DNA of 64,000 bases from Campylobacter concisus (GCF_003049735.1 NZ_PIRM01000004.1:62001-126000), one strand, 5' to 3'; counted from the first letter of the stretch, positions 38,407 to 49,361 are shown. Numbers and translations are program-made. Notes: generated by a model not told the origin, from the sequence alone.

Positions 38407-39531
38407 TTAGTATGCGTGATGATCGTTTTTGATCTCGTCTTGCGTGATCTTCTTGTTATCTATCGCTCGCCAGACGACGATGATATAAGTAAGCACTACT
38501 GGCACTAGCAAACTAACATAGGCCATAACGCCAAGTGTGTAGTGACTTGAGCTTGCGTTTTTGATAGTTAGCGAGCTAGCAAGGTCGCTAAATGACGGAT
38601 AAAATGCTGTGCCATTTAGTCCTGTTATTAAAAATAGCGCGGTTACAGCAAGTGTAACGCCAACGCCATAAGCAAAAATTCCACGTATGCTTTTTGTAAA
38701 TGCTCCTTGGAAAATCCCAACAAGTACCAAAACAACGCCAACAAGAAGCAATATACCAACGATAGGCATCTCGATCAAATTTATAGCGTATTTGTAAGGC
38801 ATAAGGCTAACTACGCCATTTACGTCGTATGCAAAGCCATCTTTTGTAAGCACCCAAGCAAGAAATCCTAAGAAAAATGGCAAGAATAGCACGGTGTTGA
38901 TAAGTAGCTGTTTTCTAGCGTTTTGTATAAATTCGCCATCAGCGATGTTATTCATAAGATATAAGCAGCCACCTATGCGAGACAGGAAAAACATCGCTAT
39001 TCCAAGCAAGTACAAGTAAGGATTTGCCAATGCTTCAAGGCCGCGAAATGGAGTCTTCCACTCGACAAAATTATGCTCATTTAGCACAAAGTCGCTTCCG
39101 CTAAAAAATGTACTAACAGCCATACCAATAAGAATAACGCCAAGTGAGCCATTTATGAAAAGGAAAATTTCATAAGTTCTAGCGCCTAAGAAGTTATCGG
39201 GCTTTTTGCGGTACTCGTAGCTTACAGCTTGGATGATAAAGCAAAATAAAATAGCCAGCCAAACCCAGTAAGCGCCACCAAAACTCGTAGCGTAAAATAG
39301 CGGGAACGCCGCAAAGCACGCGCCTCCAAACATAACAAGCGTCGTAAATGTAAGCTCCCATTTTCTACCGATAGAATTTATGAGCATATCTTTTTTCAGC
39401 TCGTCCTTGCCAAGGCTAAAGATGAGCGACTGACCGCCTTGAACAAACATCATAAATACCAAAAGTCCGCCAAGAAGGCTAACTATAAACCACCAATAAA
39501 TTTGTAAATTTTCTAAGCTTAAACTATGCAT
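38407..39531 (-). CDS. cydB: cytochrome bd quinol oxidase subunit II
   Basis: 374 aa with about nine membrane segments and the CydB pattern (LLGGLLVFMMFVQGGQSLIF near the start). It stabilises the haem pocket of the quinol oxidase. The start overlaps the cydA stop by 8 bases. Campylobacter versions are often cyanide-insensitive (CioB). Confidence 0.95.
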   Translation of the reverse strand: MHSLSLENLQIYWWFIVSLLGGLLVFMMFVQGGQSLIFSLGKDELKKDMLINSIGRKWELTFTTLVMFGGACFAAFPLFYATSFGGAYWVWLAILFCFIIQAVSYEYRKKPDNFLGARTYEIFLFINGSLGVILIGMAVSTFFSGSDFVLNEHNFVEWKTPFRGLEALANPYLYLLGIAMFFLSRIGGCLYLMNNIADGEFIQNARKQLLINTVLFLPFFLGFLAWVLTKDGFAYDVNGVVSLMPYKYAINLIEMPIVGILLLVGVVLVLVGIFQGAFTKSIRGIFAYGVGVTLAVTALFLITGLNGTAFYPSFSDLASSLTIKNASSSHYTLGVMAYVSLLVPVVLTYIIVVWRAIDNKKITQDEIKNDHHAY

Positions 39532-41059
39532 GGTCGTTAAATCCTATCTTTATTTGCTTAAGCATGATTTTGATCTCGGCTATCAGCAAGACCGTAAATA
39601 AAACAGCAAATAATATAAATGAAATTTTGATATTTGAGTCTGCTAAATTCGTAGCTCCAACGCCAACGGTCATGAGATCTTGTATCACCCATGGCTGACG
39701 ACCGACCTCTGCTACTATCCAGCCAGCTTCAGCTGCGATGTAGCCAAGCGGTATAGTAAAGAGGCAGATCCACAAAAATGCTCTTATGTTTTCAAATTTA
39801 TATTTTCTTGAGAGATTTAGATAAAGAGTGATAGCAAAAAGAGCTATAAAGTAAGTGCCAAGTACAACCATGATGTGGAAGCTATAAAATGTAAGTGCAA
39901 CTGGTGGCACGGCTTCTTTTGCATCTTTAAGATAGCCATATCCTAAGAAATTTAGGTTGCTCTCTAAATTTGAAAGTGAGCTTTTCATCAAACTCTCGTC
40001 ATTTGCTTTTTTGGCTTCTTTGTAGTTTTTAAGAGCCTCGATAGCTACTTTGCCCTTTGCCATCTTCTCTTCAACGCTTATTAGATTGTGCTCGCTATTA
40101 CCATAAAGTAGGTCATTTATACCTGGTGTAAATGAGTCAAGCTCTCTGTTTGCCATGATACCAAGTGCGTAAGGCACCTTTATCTCAAGCAAAAATGGCT
40201 CGCTCTCGTCGCCAAGCTCTTTAGCTAGGTTTAAAATACCAGCGGCAACTAGACCAGCGTTAGTTTCGCCCTTATAAAGTCCCTCCATAGCTGCAAGCTT
40301 CATAGGCTGCTTTTGAGCTACAAAATATGCACTCTCATCGCCGCTAAGTAGCAAAAATGCCGATGTGATAAGGCCAAATGCGCTAGCAACGACGATGCTT
40401 TTTTTAGCTAGCAAGATGTGGCGTTTTTTGATTAAAAACCAAGCAGAAATTCCTATCACAAAGATAGCTGAGATGGTGTAGCCGCTAGTTACTGTGTGTA
40501 AAAATTTGCTAATTCCAAGAGGATTTAGCGCAACTTCAAAGAAATTTTCCATCTCCATTCTGGCAGTATCTGGGTTAAATTTCATGCCGATAGGATACTG
40601 CATCCAGCCATTTGCGATCAAGATCCAAAGCGCGCTTAAATTTGAACCGATCGCGACAAGCCAAGTTGAAAGTAGGTGAAATTTCTTGCTGACTTTATCC
40701 CAGCCAAAAAACATAATGGCAAAAAATGTACTCTCCATGAAAAATGCGAGCAAGCCCTCAATCGCAAGAGGAGCACCGAAGATATCGCCGACAAACCAGC
40801 TGTAATTTGCCCAGTTTGTACCAAACTCAAACTCCATGATGATACCAGTAGCCACACCGATAGCGAAATTTATGCCAAAGAGCTTTAGCCAAAATTTCGT
40901 TATCTCAAGCCAGACTTTATCGCCGGTTTTAACATATATCGTCTCCATAATGGCGATGATAAAACTTAGCCCCAAAGTAAGCGGGACAAACAAAAAGTGG
41001 TAAATGGCAGTCAGCGCAAACTGAGCCCTAGACCAATCAACAAAATCCATCTCAGACAT
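39524..41059 (-). CDS. cydA: cytochrome bd quinol oxidase subunit I
   Basis: 511 aa. SRAQFALTAIYHFLFVPLTLGLS carries the haem b595 histidine near residue 18. WIVAEVGRQPW is the conserved GRQPW motif, and the Q-loop is short, as in the CioA type. It oxidises quinol and reduces oxygen with high affinity, suiting microaerobic life. The ATG is 1 base after the DUF4492 stop. Confidence 0.96.
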   Translation of the reverse strand: MSEMDFVDWSRAQFALTAIYHFLFVPLTLGLSFIIAIMETIYVKTGDKVWLEITKFWLKLFGINFAIGVATGIIMEFEFGTNWANYSWFVGDIFGAPLAIEGLLAFFMESTFFAIMFFGWDKVSKKFHLLSTWLVAIGSNLSALWILIANGWMQYPIGMKFNPDTARMEMENFFEVALNPLGISKFLHTVTSGYTISAIFVIGISAWFLIKKRHILLAKKSIVVASAFGLITSAFLLLSGDESAYFVAQKQPMKLAAMEGLYKGETNAGLVAAGILNLAKELGDESEPFLLEIKVPYALGIMANRELDSFTPGINDLLYGNSEHNLISVEEKMAKGKVAIEALKNYKEAKKANDESLMKSSLSNLESNLNFLGYGYLKDAKEAVPPVALTFYSFHIMVVLGTYFIALFAITLYLNLSRKYKFENIRAFLWICLFTIPLGYIAAEAGWIVAEVGRQPWVIQDLMTVGVGATNLADSNIKISFILFAVLFTVLLIAEIKIMLKQIKIGFNDHA

Positions 41060-41060
41060 T

Positions 41061-41276
41061 TTATTCCTTTATTAAATTACGAATTACAAATTCGCTTTTT
41101 TCTTCTTCGGTTTGAAATTTGGTATTAAGAGTCTCGTTAAAGATAAAGGCTTTTAAAATTCCAAACATGATGATAAGCTTTATTATTATGAGAAGCCATA
41201 ATTTTTTGCCTATTTTCATGTTTTTAAAGCCCTCTATATATAAAGAGGCAATGATGTTTAAGTAGTTTTTTATCAT
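41061..41276 (-). CDS. DUF4492 protein, first gene of the cyd operon
   Basis: 71 aa. A basic start, one hydrophobic helix (about 27-45; KLWLLIIIKLIIMFGILKAFIF) and an acidic tail are typical of DUF4492 proteins, which occur next to cydA in Campylobacterota and Bacteroidota. It probably helps assemble the oxidase (inference). Its last codons hold the AAGGAA ribosome site for cydA. Confidence 0.85.
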   Translation of the reverse strand: MIKNYLNIIASLYIEGFKNMKIGKKLWLLIIIKLIIMFGILKAFIFNETLNTKFQTEEEKSEFVIRNLIKE

Positions 41277-41359
41277 AGTTTTTGAAGTCTATAACAAAAA
41301 GACTTAAAGAATAATTTTTAAAATTTATACGATTAATGCCTTACTAAATATTTAAGGGG

Positions 41360-41365
41360 TATAAT
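41360..41365 (+). promoter_or_regulatory. putative -10 box for pyrG
   Basis: TATAAT in GGGGTATAATCC, 37 bases before the pyrG ATG. AAGGAA follows close to the start. Confidence 0.6.
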
Positions 41366-41392
41366 CCGCAATTAAAAAATAAATAAATTTAA

Positions 41393-43036
<1,644 letters not shown>

Positions 43037-43037
43037 A

Positions 43038-43059
43038 TTTAGAGCCATCTGGCTCTAAA
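43038..43059 (+). terminator. terminator after pyrG
   Basis: TTTAGAGCC/GGCTCTAAA stem with a 4-base loop, 1 base after the stop and followed by AATTCTTTT. Confidence 0.75.
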
Positions 43060-43141
43060 AATTCTTTTAAAATTTTGCTGTTTTTATTAAATTATTTATC
43101 AAATAAATCCCACTACTTGCCATAAATTTTTAAGGAGAAAA

Positions 43142-43693
43142 ATGAAAACCCTAATCATCTTAGCCCACCCTGATATCCAAAACTCAGTCATAAACAAACG
43201 CTTGCTACAAGAGGCTCTCAAAGAGCCGCAGCACTTTAGTGTTCATGATTTGACGCGGGCTTACGGGAGCGGCGATATCGACGCCGCGCGCGAGCAAGAG
43301 CTCATCAGATCCCACGACGCCCTCGTTTTGCAGTTTCCGCTTCACAACTTCTCCTGCCCTCCGATTTTAAAATCATGGATTGACGCGGTGATGACGCACG
43401 GCTTTGCCTACGGACGGGGTTCAGACGGCATAGCGGGGCGCAAGGTAGCGCTAGCCGTGACCGCAGGCATCAAAAAGAGCGACTACAGCCCGCAAGGACG
43501 CTATCATTTTAGCCTGCGCGAGGTTCTTGCGCCGTTTGAGCTTGCGTTTAAATACTATTTTCGCGCCGATTATCGCGACTTTTTCGCATTTTACGGCGCC
43601 GAGGAAACTCCAGGCGTGGACTACGTATCAAGCCAGGACGATTTAGAGCGCGGCGCTAGAGAATACGCGGAGTTTTTGAGAAATTTGGAATAA
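43142..43693 (+). CDS. flavodoxin-fold NAD(P)H oxidoreductase (KefF/YheR-like)
   Basis: 183 aa. ILAHPDIQNSVINKRLLQEAL near the start and LQFPLHNFSCPPILKSWIDAV match NAD(P)H quinone reductases of the KefF group. Its third positions are plainly richer in G and C than those of pyrG and recJ, suggesting later gain. It has its own AAGGAG and terminator. It is a distant paralogue of the gene at 30201-30761. Confidence 0.85.
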   Translation: MKTLIILAHPDIQNSVINKRLLQEALKEPQHFSVHDLTRAYGSGDIDAAREQELIRSHDALVLQFPLHNFSCPPILKSWIDAVMTHGFAYGRGSDGIAGRKVALAVTAGIKKSDYSPQGRYHFSLREVLAPFELAFKYYFRADYRDFFAFYGAEETPGVDYVSSQDDLERGAREYAEFLRNLE

Positions 43694-43703
43694 ATTTTTA
43701 TAA

Positions 43704-43735
43704 AAATGGTTTAAACTTTCTGGAATAAACCATTT
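43704..43735 (+). terminator. terminator after the flavodoxin-fold gene
   Basis: Perfect 10-bp stem AAATGGTTTA/TAAACCATTT with a 12-base loop. Flanking A and T runs extend the pairing. Confidence 0.65.
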
Positions 43736-43895
43736 AAAAATTTATAAATTTAATTGTATAAATTTTTGCTAATACTTCCTATTTTTGGTGTGCTAAATTT
43801 GTAAAGACTATCAATTTAACAAAGCTTTTAAGCTTGCTATGAGCCCTAAAATCTTACTTTCATTTAAAATTATAAGAAATTAAATTTCAAAAAGA

Positions 43896-43901
43896 TATAA
43901 T
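43896..43901 (+). promoter_or_regulatory. putative -10 box for the recJ unit
   Basis: TATAAT in AGATATAATCC. It lies 33 bases before the small frame at 43934. Confidence 0.55.
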
Positions 43902-43933
43902 CCAAGCATTCAAAATAAAGACGAAAGATTGCG

Positions 43934-44056
43934 ATGAGAAAGAAGTATTTTTATAGCCAAATTTTTGGCAATATGGGTGTAAATTTAAGTGAACAAGTGG
44001 CATTAAATAAAGTTGGTAAGTTCTTTAAAAATTCTTACCAAAACCATGCTAAATAA
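43934..44056 (+). CDS. possible 40-aa leader protein overlapping recJ
   Basis: ATG after the promoter box, encoding a basic, hydrophilic peptide (MRKKYFYSQIFGNMG...), whose stop lies 11 bases inside recJ. recJ has no clear ribosome site of its own, so this frame may couple its translation. No family is recognised, and it could be chance. Confidence 0.35.
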   Translation: MRKKYFYSQIFGNMGVNLSEQVALNKVGKFFKNSYQNHAK

Positions 44057-45620
44057 AGAGGATATAAGGAATTTACTAGCGCATAGATTTTGTAACGACA
44101 TACATAAAAAAATTAGTGAAATTCCGACACCAAGTGCCTTAAAAGATATCTATAAAGGTGCTAATCGCATAAAAGAAGCGATCGGGAAAAACGAGCGAAT
44201 AGCTATCGTGGGCGATTATGATGTTGATGGTGTTGTTTCGAGTGTGATTTTGGCTGAGTTTTTTGATGATCTTGGCGTGAAAGACTACCTAGTAAAAATT
44301 CCAAATAGGTTTAAAGATGGATATGGGCTAAATCCTGAGATAATAGACGAACTCTCAGCTGATGTAAGCTTGATTATCACCGTTGATAACGGCATCTCTG
44401 CAAACGATGCGGCCATTATCTGTAAAGAAAAAGGCATCGATCTTATTATCACTGATCATCACATGCCTCCAGCTGTTCTCCCAGAAGCTTATGCGATCAT
44501 CAATCCAAAACAAGAAGACTGCAACTTCCCAAATATCGAAATTTGTGGTGCTGAGGTCGCTTGGTATTTGGTTGGAGCGTTAAAGGATGTTTTTGGACTA
44601 AATTACGATATGAGCAAATTTCTAGAGCTTTTAGCTATCGCGATAATCGCTGATATGATGGAGCTAAGAGATATGAATAGAATGCTTGTTCGCCTTGGCA
44701 TTTGTAAGCTAAATGCGTCTAAGCGTTCCGCATTTCACGCTATAAAAGAGTTTTATGGTAAGGAAAAATTTGAGTGCGATGATATTAGCTTTCTTATAGC
44801 CCCACTTATAAATTCAGCCGGACGCATGGACGATGCGATGAATTCATTTAACTTTTTACGTGCTAAAAGTATCGAAGAGGCTTACAACTACCTTGATACA
44901 ATCATTGAATTTAACAACTCCAGAAAAGAGGAAGAGCGCCAACTCTTTGAATGCTCGCTAAAGGACGTAAAAGAAGATGATGAAGTCATCATCACTTGGG
45001 GTGAGCAGTGGCATGAGGGTGTGATAGGCATCGTAGCTAGCCGCTTAGCAAAGCACTTTGCAAAGCCAGCTATCGTCTTTAGTATCGATAAAGGTCGTGC
45101 AAAAGGTAGTGCTAGAAGCATTGGTAAGCTTGATATCTTATCTCTCATAGCAAGCCACGAAGATCTGCTAACAAGCTACGGCGGTCACAAAGGAGCGGCT
45201 GGACTTACGCTTGCACCTGAAAATTTGGTGAAATTTAAAGAAGCGATAAATAAAAGTTGCTCATGCCTAAATATGCAAGATTGCAAAAGCTCGGACGAGC
45301 TACTTGGCGACATAATGCCAAGCGAGATAGACTTTGAGCTGCTTGAAATTTTAGAATTTTATGAGCCATATGGGCAGAAAAATCCTCGCCCAGTCTTTAA
45401 GATAAAAAATGCTCTTGTTAAAAACGAAAGACTTATAGGAAGAGATCAAAATCACCTAAAGCTCATCTTACAAAAGGATAATAAAACGCTTGAGGCTCTA
45501 TTTTTTAACTTTACAAGACATGCTAGAGTTGGCGAGATGATAGATATTATCTTTTGTATATCAAAAAATTCATTCCGCGGACTTGTTACCCCACAGCTAC
45601 TCATAAAAGAGATTTTATAA
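44046..45620 (+). CDS. recJ: single-stranded-DNA-specific exonuclease RecJ
   Basis: 524 aa from the ATG at 44046 (MLNKEDIRNLL); a TTG at 44013 would add 11 residues. DHH phosphoesterase motifs are complete: GDYDVDGVVS, TVDNGI, TDHHMPP and GRMDDA, plus the DHHA1 GGHKGAAG near residue 383. It degrades single-stranded DNA 5'-3' in mismatch and recombinational repair. No good ribosome site is visible directly before the ATG. Confidence 0.94.
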   Translation: MLNKEDIRNLLAHRFCNDIHKKISEIPTPSALKDIYKGANRIKEAIGKNERIAIVGDYDVDGVVSSVILAEFFDDLGVKDYLVKIPNRFKDGYGLNPEIIDELSADVSLIITVDNGISANDAAIICKEKGIDLIITDHHMPPAVLPEAYAIINPKQEDCNFPNIEICGAEVAWYLVGALKDVFGLNYDMSKFLELLAIAIIADMMELRDMNRMLVRLGICKLNASKRSAFHAIKEFYGKEKFECDDISFLIAPLINSAGRMDDAMNSFNFLRAKSIEEAYNYLDTIIEFNNSRKEEERQLFECSLKDVKEDDEVIITWGEQWHEGVIGIVASRLAKHFAKPAIVFSIDKGRAKGSARSIGKLDILSLIASHEDLLTSYGGHKGAAGLTLAPENLVKFKEAINKSCSCLNMQDCKSSDELLGDIMPSEIDFELLEILEFYEPYGQKNPRPVFKIKNALVKNERLIGRDQNHLKLILQKDNKTLEALFFNFTRHARVGEMIDIIFCISKNSFRGLVTPQLLIKEIL

Positions 45621-45656
45621 ATTTTATCTCGGTTTTATAATGCTAAAATTTTAATG

Positions 45657-45678
45657 AAACCGAGATTGCTTCGGTTTT
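45657..45678 (+). terminator. terminator after recJ, with an overlapping alternative hairpin
   Basis: AAACCGA/TCGGTTT with a 7-base loop, ending in TTTT. The first arm can instead pair with ATCTCGGTTT at 45626-45635. Confidence 0.6.
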
Positions 45679-45846
45679 AATTCACCAAAATCGTTTCTTT
45701 ATATATTTAATGCAGTCCAACTAAAATAATACTATTTGACTCAAATTTCTGTATTGTAAAATTAATGTTATATAAATATTTATACTTTATTTAAGTTTAT
45801 TTTTGCTTTAATTTTAATTTTAAATATTAATTTCATAGGACTAAAC

Positions 45847-47844
45847 ATGAAAATTTCTTACGTTTTAGCATTTGCTTTAGTATCAAATTTAATGCTTGGT
45901 GCTGAAAAAACGATAGACCTGGCTCCGGTTACCGTTTCTGCAAAGATAGAAAAGTCGGTTCTTGAAGAACCTACAAAGGCTCAAATAGTGGGCAAAGGCG
46001 CGATACTGGAAAACAGCGACATCGCTAAATCGCTTTTAAATTTGAGCGGCTTTACGATGGAGCGTAAGGGCGGAGGCGGCAGCGAGGTTTATTATCGTTC
46101 GCAGACGGCGGCTAGGCTGCCGGTGCTGATCGACGGTAGCACGCTAAACGGCGGCTGCGGCATGCGTATGGATACGCCCATCACCTACATCTCGGCGCAA
46201 AACTACAGCTCGGTTCGCATCGTAAAAGGCCCGCAAGACGTTAGATACGGCGCGCTCATTAGCGGCGGTATATTTTTCGATAGAGAGATAGCAAGGCTGT
46301 CAAAACCGAGCTTCGGAGGAAACGTAAGCGTGCTGGGCGGCAGTTTTAGAAGATTTGAAACTGCCGCGGACGTAGCGGCGGGTAACGAGCTTGGAAGCCT
46401 AGAAATTTCTGGCGGACACTACCAGAGCGGCGATTATAAAAGCGGCGACGGACAGAAAATGCATACGCACTATAAACGCAACAGCGTCTCTCTCGTGGGT
46501 ACGCTAACGCCCACGGATACTACCGCCTTGCAGCTAAGCGCGGACTTGGGTAATGGAGAAGCAGCATATGCCGACAGGATGAGGGACGGCATACAATTTG
46601 ACCGTAAATCTTTCGGACTCAAATTTGAACAAGACGTCGGCGAGCACAAGATCAGGCTAAGCTCGTACTATCATCAAATCGATCACATAATGGACAACTT
46701 CACCATGCGTCCGGTGGTGCCGGGTACGGGGCGCGGCAAGGGATATAGCATCAGCCACCCGATACGCGATATGTATGGCTTTAAGCTAGAAGGCGAGCTA
46801 AATTTCGACAATCTAACAAGCTATCTTGGCGCTGGGTACTCTGAGGATGTATTTAAGTGGAGAGGCGCCGGAACGGGCGGAGCCGGCGTATCTAAAGCCG
46901 AAATGGACGCAGCCGTATCAAAGCCGCACGTAAAAGAGCGCAAGGTAACGTATAAAACGATCTACACTCAAAACGAATACGTCCTAGAAAACGACTACGG
47001 GCTTTTTGGCGGACTTAGGCTGGACGCGGGCGAGAGAAGGCTGCTAAAAACGCATAAGAGCAGAAAAGAAAATTTATTCTCAGGCTTTTTTAGATACGAA
47101 AAATATCTGCAAAATTTAACGCTTTACGCGGGACTAGGTCACGCGCAAAGGTTACCGGATCACTGGGAAACGAGTAAAGACGATAATCTTAAGCTAAATA
47201 AAGAAAGAAACACTCAGCTTGACTTCGGTACCGTGCTAAAAGATAAAAACTACGAGCTAAACGCGAATTTCTTCGTCTCGAAGATGGATGATTACATAAT
47301 GATAAAGTATAACCCTATGGGTATGTCTTCAAACGTATTTAATACCGATGCTTTACTATACGGCGGCGAGATCGAGGGCGATACGCTACTAGCCGATATG
47401 TTTAGGCTGGGGGCGGGCGTATCCTACGTCTACGGCAAAGTGACTAAAAATGCGGGCGGCCTAAAAGACGGCGACGCGCTGCCTAAGGTTTCGCCTCTAA
47501 CGTTTAAACTAAGCGCCGGCCTAGAAAAGCCAGACTGGTTCGTCAAAGCCGACTTCTACGCTAACGCATCGCAAAAACGCGCGCAAAAAGGCTACGGCGA
47601 CGTGGGCGGTATGGACCTGGGCAAGAGCGATAGCTTCTGGACGCTAGGACTAAGCGCGGGCTATAAATATAAAAATTATCAATTTTTGCTAGCGGCGGAA
47701 AACCTAAACGACGCCAAATACGCCTATCATAACTCAAAAGGCGGCTACGGCGGCGGTATCGCAGGCTACGAGACCATCCCGAACGGCACGAGGCTTTATG
47801 AGCCGGGCAGAAGCTTTTGGGCGAAATTTAAGGTGCATTTTTAG
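45847..47844 (+). CDS. TonB-dependent copper receptor (OprC/NosA type)
   Basis: 665 aa. A signal peptide ending in LMLGA precedes a plug domain (TVSAKI TonB-box region, GGGGSEVYYRSQ, IVKGPQDVRYGAL) and a beta-barrel ending in SFWAKFKVHF. GGCGMRMDTP (about residues 98-107) and HQIDHIMDNFTMRP are marks of the OprC/NosA copper-receptor family. It would bind copper outside the cell and pass it in through TonB. The gene is visibly GC-richer than both neighbours, suggesting transfer from a higher-GC relative. Confidence 0.88.
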   Translation: MKISYVLAFALVSNLMLGAEKTIDLAPVTVSAKIEKSVLEEPTKAQIVGKGAILENSDIAKSLLNLSGFTMERKGGGGSEVYYRSQTAARLPVLIDGSTLNGGCGMRMDTPITYISAQNYSSVRIVKGPQDVRYGALISGGIFFDREIARLSKPSFGGNVSVLGGSFRRFETAADVAAGNELGSLEISGGHYQSGDYKSGDGQKMHTHYKRNSVSLVGTLTPTDTTALQLSADLGNGEAAYADRMRDGIQFDRKSFGLKFEQDVGEHKIRLSSYYHQIDHIMDNFTMRPVVPGTGRGKGYSISHPIRDMYGFKLEGELNFDNLTSYLGAGYSEDVFKWRGAGTGGAGVSKAEMDAAVSKPHVKERKVTYKTIYTQNEYVLENDYGLFGGLRLDAGERRLLKTHKSRKENLFSGFFRYEKYLQNLTLYAGLGHAQRLPDHWETSKDDNLKLNKERNTQLDFGTVLKDKNYELNANFFVSKMDDYIMIKYNPMGMSSNVFNTDALLYGGEIEGDTLLADMFRLGAGVSYVYGKVTKNAGGLKDGDALPKVSPLTFKLSAGLEKPDWFVKADFYANASQKRAQKGYGDVGGMDLGKSDSFWTLGLSAGYKYKNYQFLLAAENLNDAKYAYHNSKGGYGGGIAGYETIPNGTRLYEPGRSFWAKFKVHF

Positions 47845-47857
47845 GGCGTAACTTAAT

Positions 47858-47909
47858 AAATTTGGCATGGCTGTGGGCTTAGGATTTGCCCTAAAGCCGT
47901 GCTAAATTT
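47858..47909 (+). terminator. long terminator hairpin after the TonB receptor
   Basis: AAATTTgGCATGGCT pairs with AGCCGTGCtAAATTT, with one wobble and one mismatch, and an inner GGGC/GCCC stem. It starts 13 bases after the stop. Confidence 0.7.
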
Positions 47910-48107
47910 AAGTATTTTTACTCTTATATTCTTAACAATACTCACGCTTACTACATTTACCATTAGCAATAAATTGGCACTTGGTATAAAATTTCTTATT
48001 AAATTTTAAAGCCAAAGGATGATTAAAATGGGGCTTTATTAAATTTAAATTTTTATATGGATTAAAAGCTTAGATGTAAAACCTCAGAAATCTTTTAAAG
48101 GAGAGGT

Positions 48108-48692
48108 ATGAAAAATTTACTTGTAAAATCAAGCTTGATTCTAGCTTTGGTAAGCTCAGCTGCACTAGCTCAAGGTGCATTTGTTGGTGGTGAAGGTGAT
48201 TATTCGTTTAACTCAAAAATCAAAACAAAAAATATAGCAAGTAGCGAGAAAAATAACTTCAAAAAAGGTCACTACGGCCTTGGCTTTTATGGCGGTTATG
48301 ATTTTGACAGCTATAGAGCTTATGGCGGTTATTATTATGACTTTAAAGCCAGGAAAAATGCTGGTGAATCAGATGCAAAATGGAGTAAGCATAAATTTCT
48401 AGGCGGCGTTGATTATACGCCAAGCATCACTGAAAATTTTAAAGCCGTTCTTGGTGGATACACAGGTCTTGGCTACTTGAGCGTTAGAGAGAGATTTAAT
48501 AACGAAACAAGTAAGAAAAATTTCAAAGGCTTACTAGTTGGCGCGAAAGCGGGTGGCATCTACTCATTTGATAAACATAACGCGATAGAGTTTGGCTTAA
48601 AAGCTGATAAGACTTTTTATAAGAAAAATAGCGGAGCTCAGTTAAGAGATACAACTATAGGAATTTATACAGGCTATACTTATAAATTCTAA
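48108..48692 (+). CDS. outer-membrane beta-barrel protein
   Basis: 194 aa with a signal peptide cut after LAQGA. It has alternating short strands rich in Gly and Tyr (GLGFYGGYDF, YRAYGGYYYDF) and a terminal aromatic (IGIYTGYTYKF), typical of small eight-strand porin-like barrels. It has its own ribosome site (AAGGAGAGG) and terminator. The ligand is unknown. Confidence 0.85.
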   Translation: MKNLLVKSSLILALVSSAALAQGAFVGGEGDYSFNSKIKTKNIASSEKNNFKKGHYGLGFYGGYDFDSYRAYGGYYYDFKARKNAGESDAKWSKHKFLGGVDYTPSITENFKAVLGGYTGLGYLSVRERFNNETSKKNFKGLLVGAKAGGIYSFDKHNAIEFGLKADKTFYKKNSGAQLRDTTIGIYTGYTYKF

Positions 48693-48697
48693 CCTTT

Positions 48698-48719
48698 AGG
48701 CAAGGCTTAGGCTTTGCCT
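48698..48719. terminator. terminator between the barrel gene and pcm
   Basis: AGGCAAGGC/GGCTTTGCCT stem with one wobble and a 4-base loop, between convergent genes and followed by TATTTT. Confidence 0.7.
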
Positions 48720-48728
48720 TATTTTGGG

Positions 48729-49361
48729 CTACTCTCTACCTTCAAGAAGTGGCACAAAAAGGCACTCATCCAAGTACTCTTTTTCTAAATTTCCATCTTT
48801 ATCTTTTTTAAATTTAGCGATAAATTGCTTGCCATCTTTCTTCATCGGAGCTACTAAAATTCCACCATTTTTAAGCTGCTTAAATAAATTTGGCGAGATC
48901 TCATCAGCAGCTGCCGAGAGCAGGATACGATCAAATGGTGCGTAGCTTCGCCAGCCATTGTTGCCGTCATCATATCTTACATGCACGTTTTTTATTTTTA
49001 GTGCCTCGAAGCGTTTTTTTGCCTCCATGGCTAGCTTTTCTATTCGCTCGACACTAAAAATTCTATGTGCAAGTTTGCTTAAAATAGCTGCTTGATAGCC
49101 ACTGCCGCAGCCTATCTCTAGGATGTTATCCATATTCTCGCACTCTAGCGCCATGGTCATCTTTGCCACAGTTAGCGGTGAGCTGATCCATTGATTGCCC
49201 AGTATGGGCTGCGCGTCAAGTTTATAAGCATGTGCAGTGATTGGTACAAAAATTTCACGCTCAGTGGTAGCTATCGCATCGAACAAAAGCGGACTTAGTA
49301 TGATCTCGTCGGCTATATCGCTAGCTAAATTTTGGCATTTTATCGCTTCTAGTTGGGTCAA
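48729..49361 (-). CDS. pcm: protein-L-isoaspartate O-methyltransferase
   Basis: 210 aa. VAKMTMALE and the SAM motif LEIGCGSGYQAAIL (about 80-93) are typical. It starts repair of isoaspartyl residues in aged proteins. It is the last gene of the nrdB-lipoprotein-nitrilase-pcm cluster on the minus strand, after a 60-base gap. Confidence 0.94.
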   Translation of the reverse strand: MTQLEAIKCQNLASDIADEIILSPLLFDAIATTEREIFVPITAHAYKLDAQPILGNQWISSPLTVAKMTMALECENMDNILEIGCGSGYQAAILSKLAHRIFSVERIEKLAMEAKKRFEALKIKNVHVRYDDGNNGWRSYAPFDRILLSAAADEISPNLFKQLKNGGILVAPMKKDGKQFIAKFKKDKDGNLEKEYLDECLFVPLLEGRE

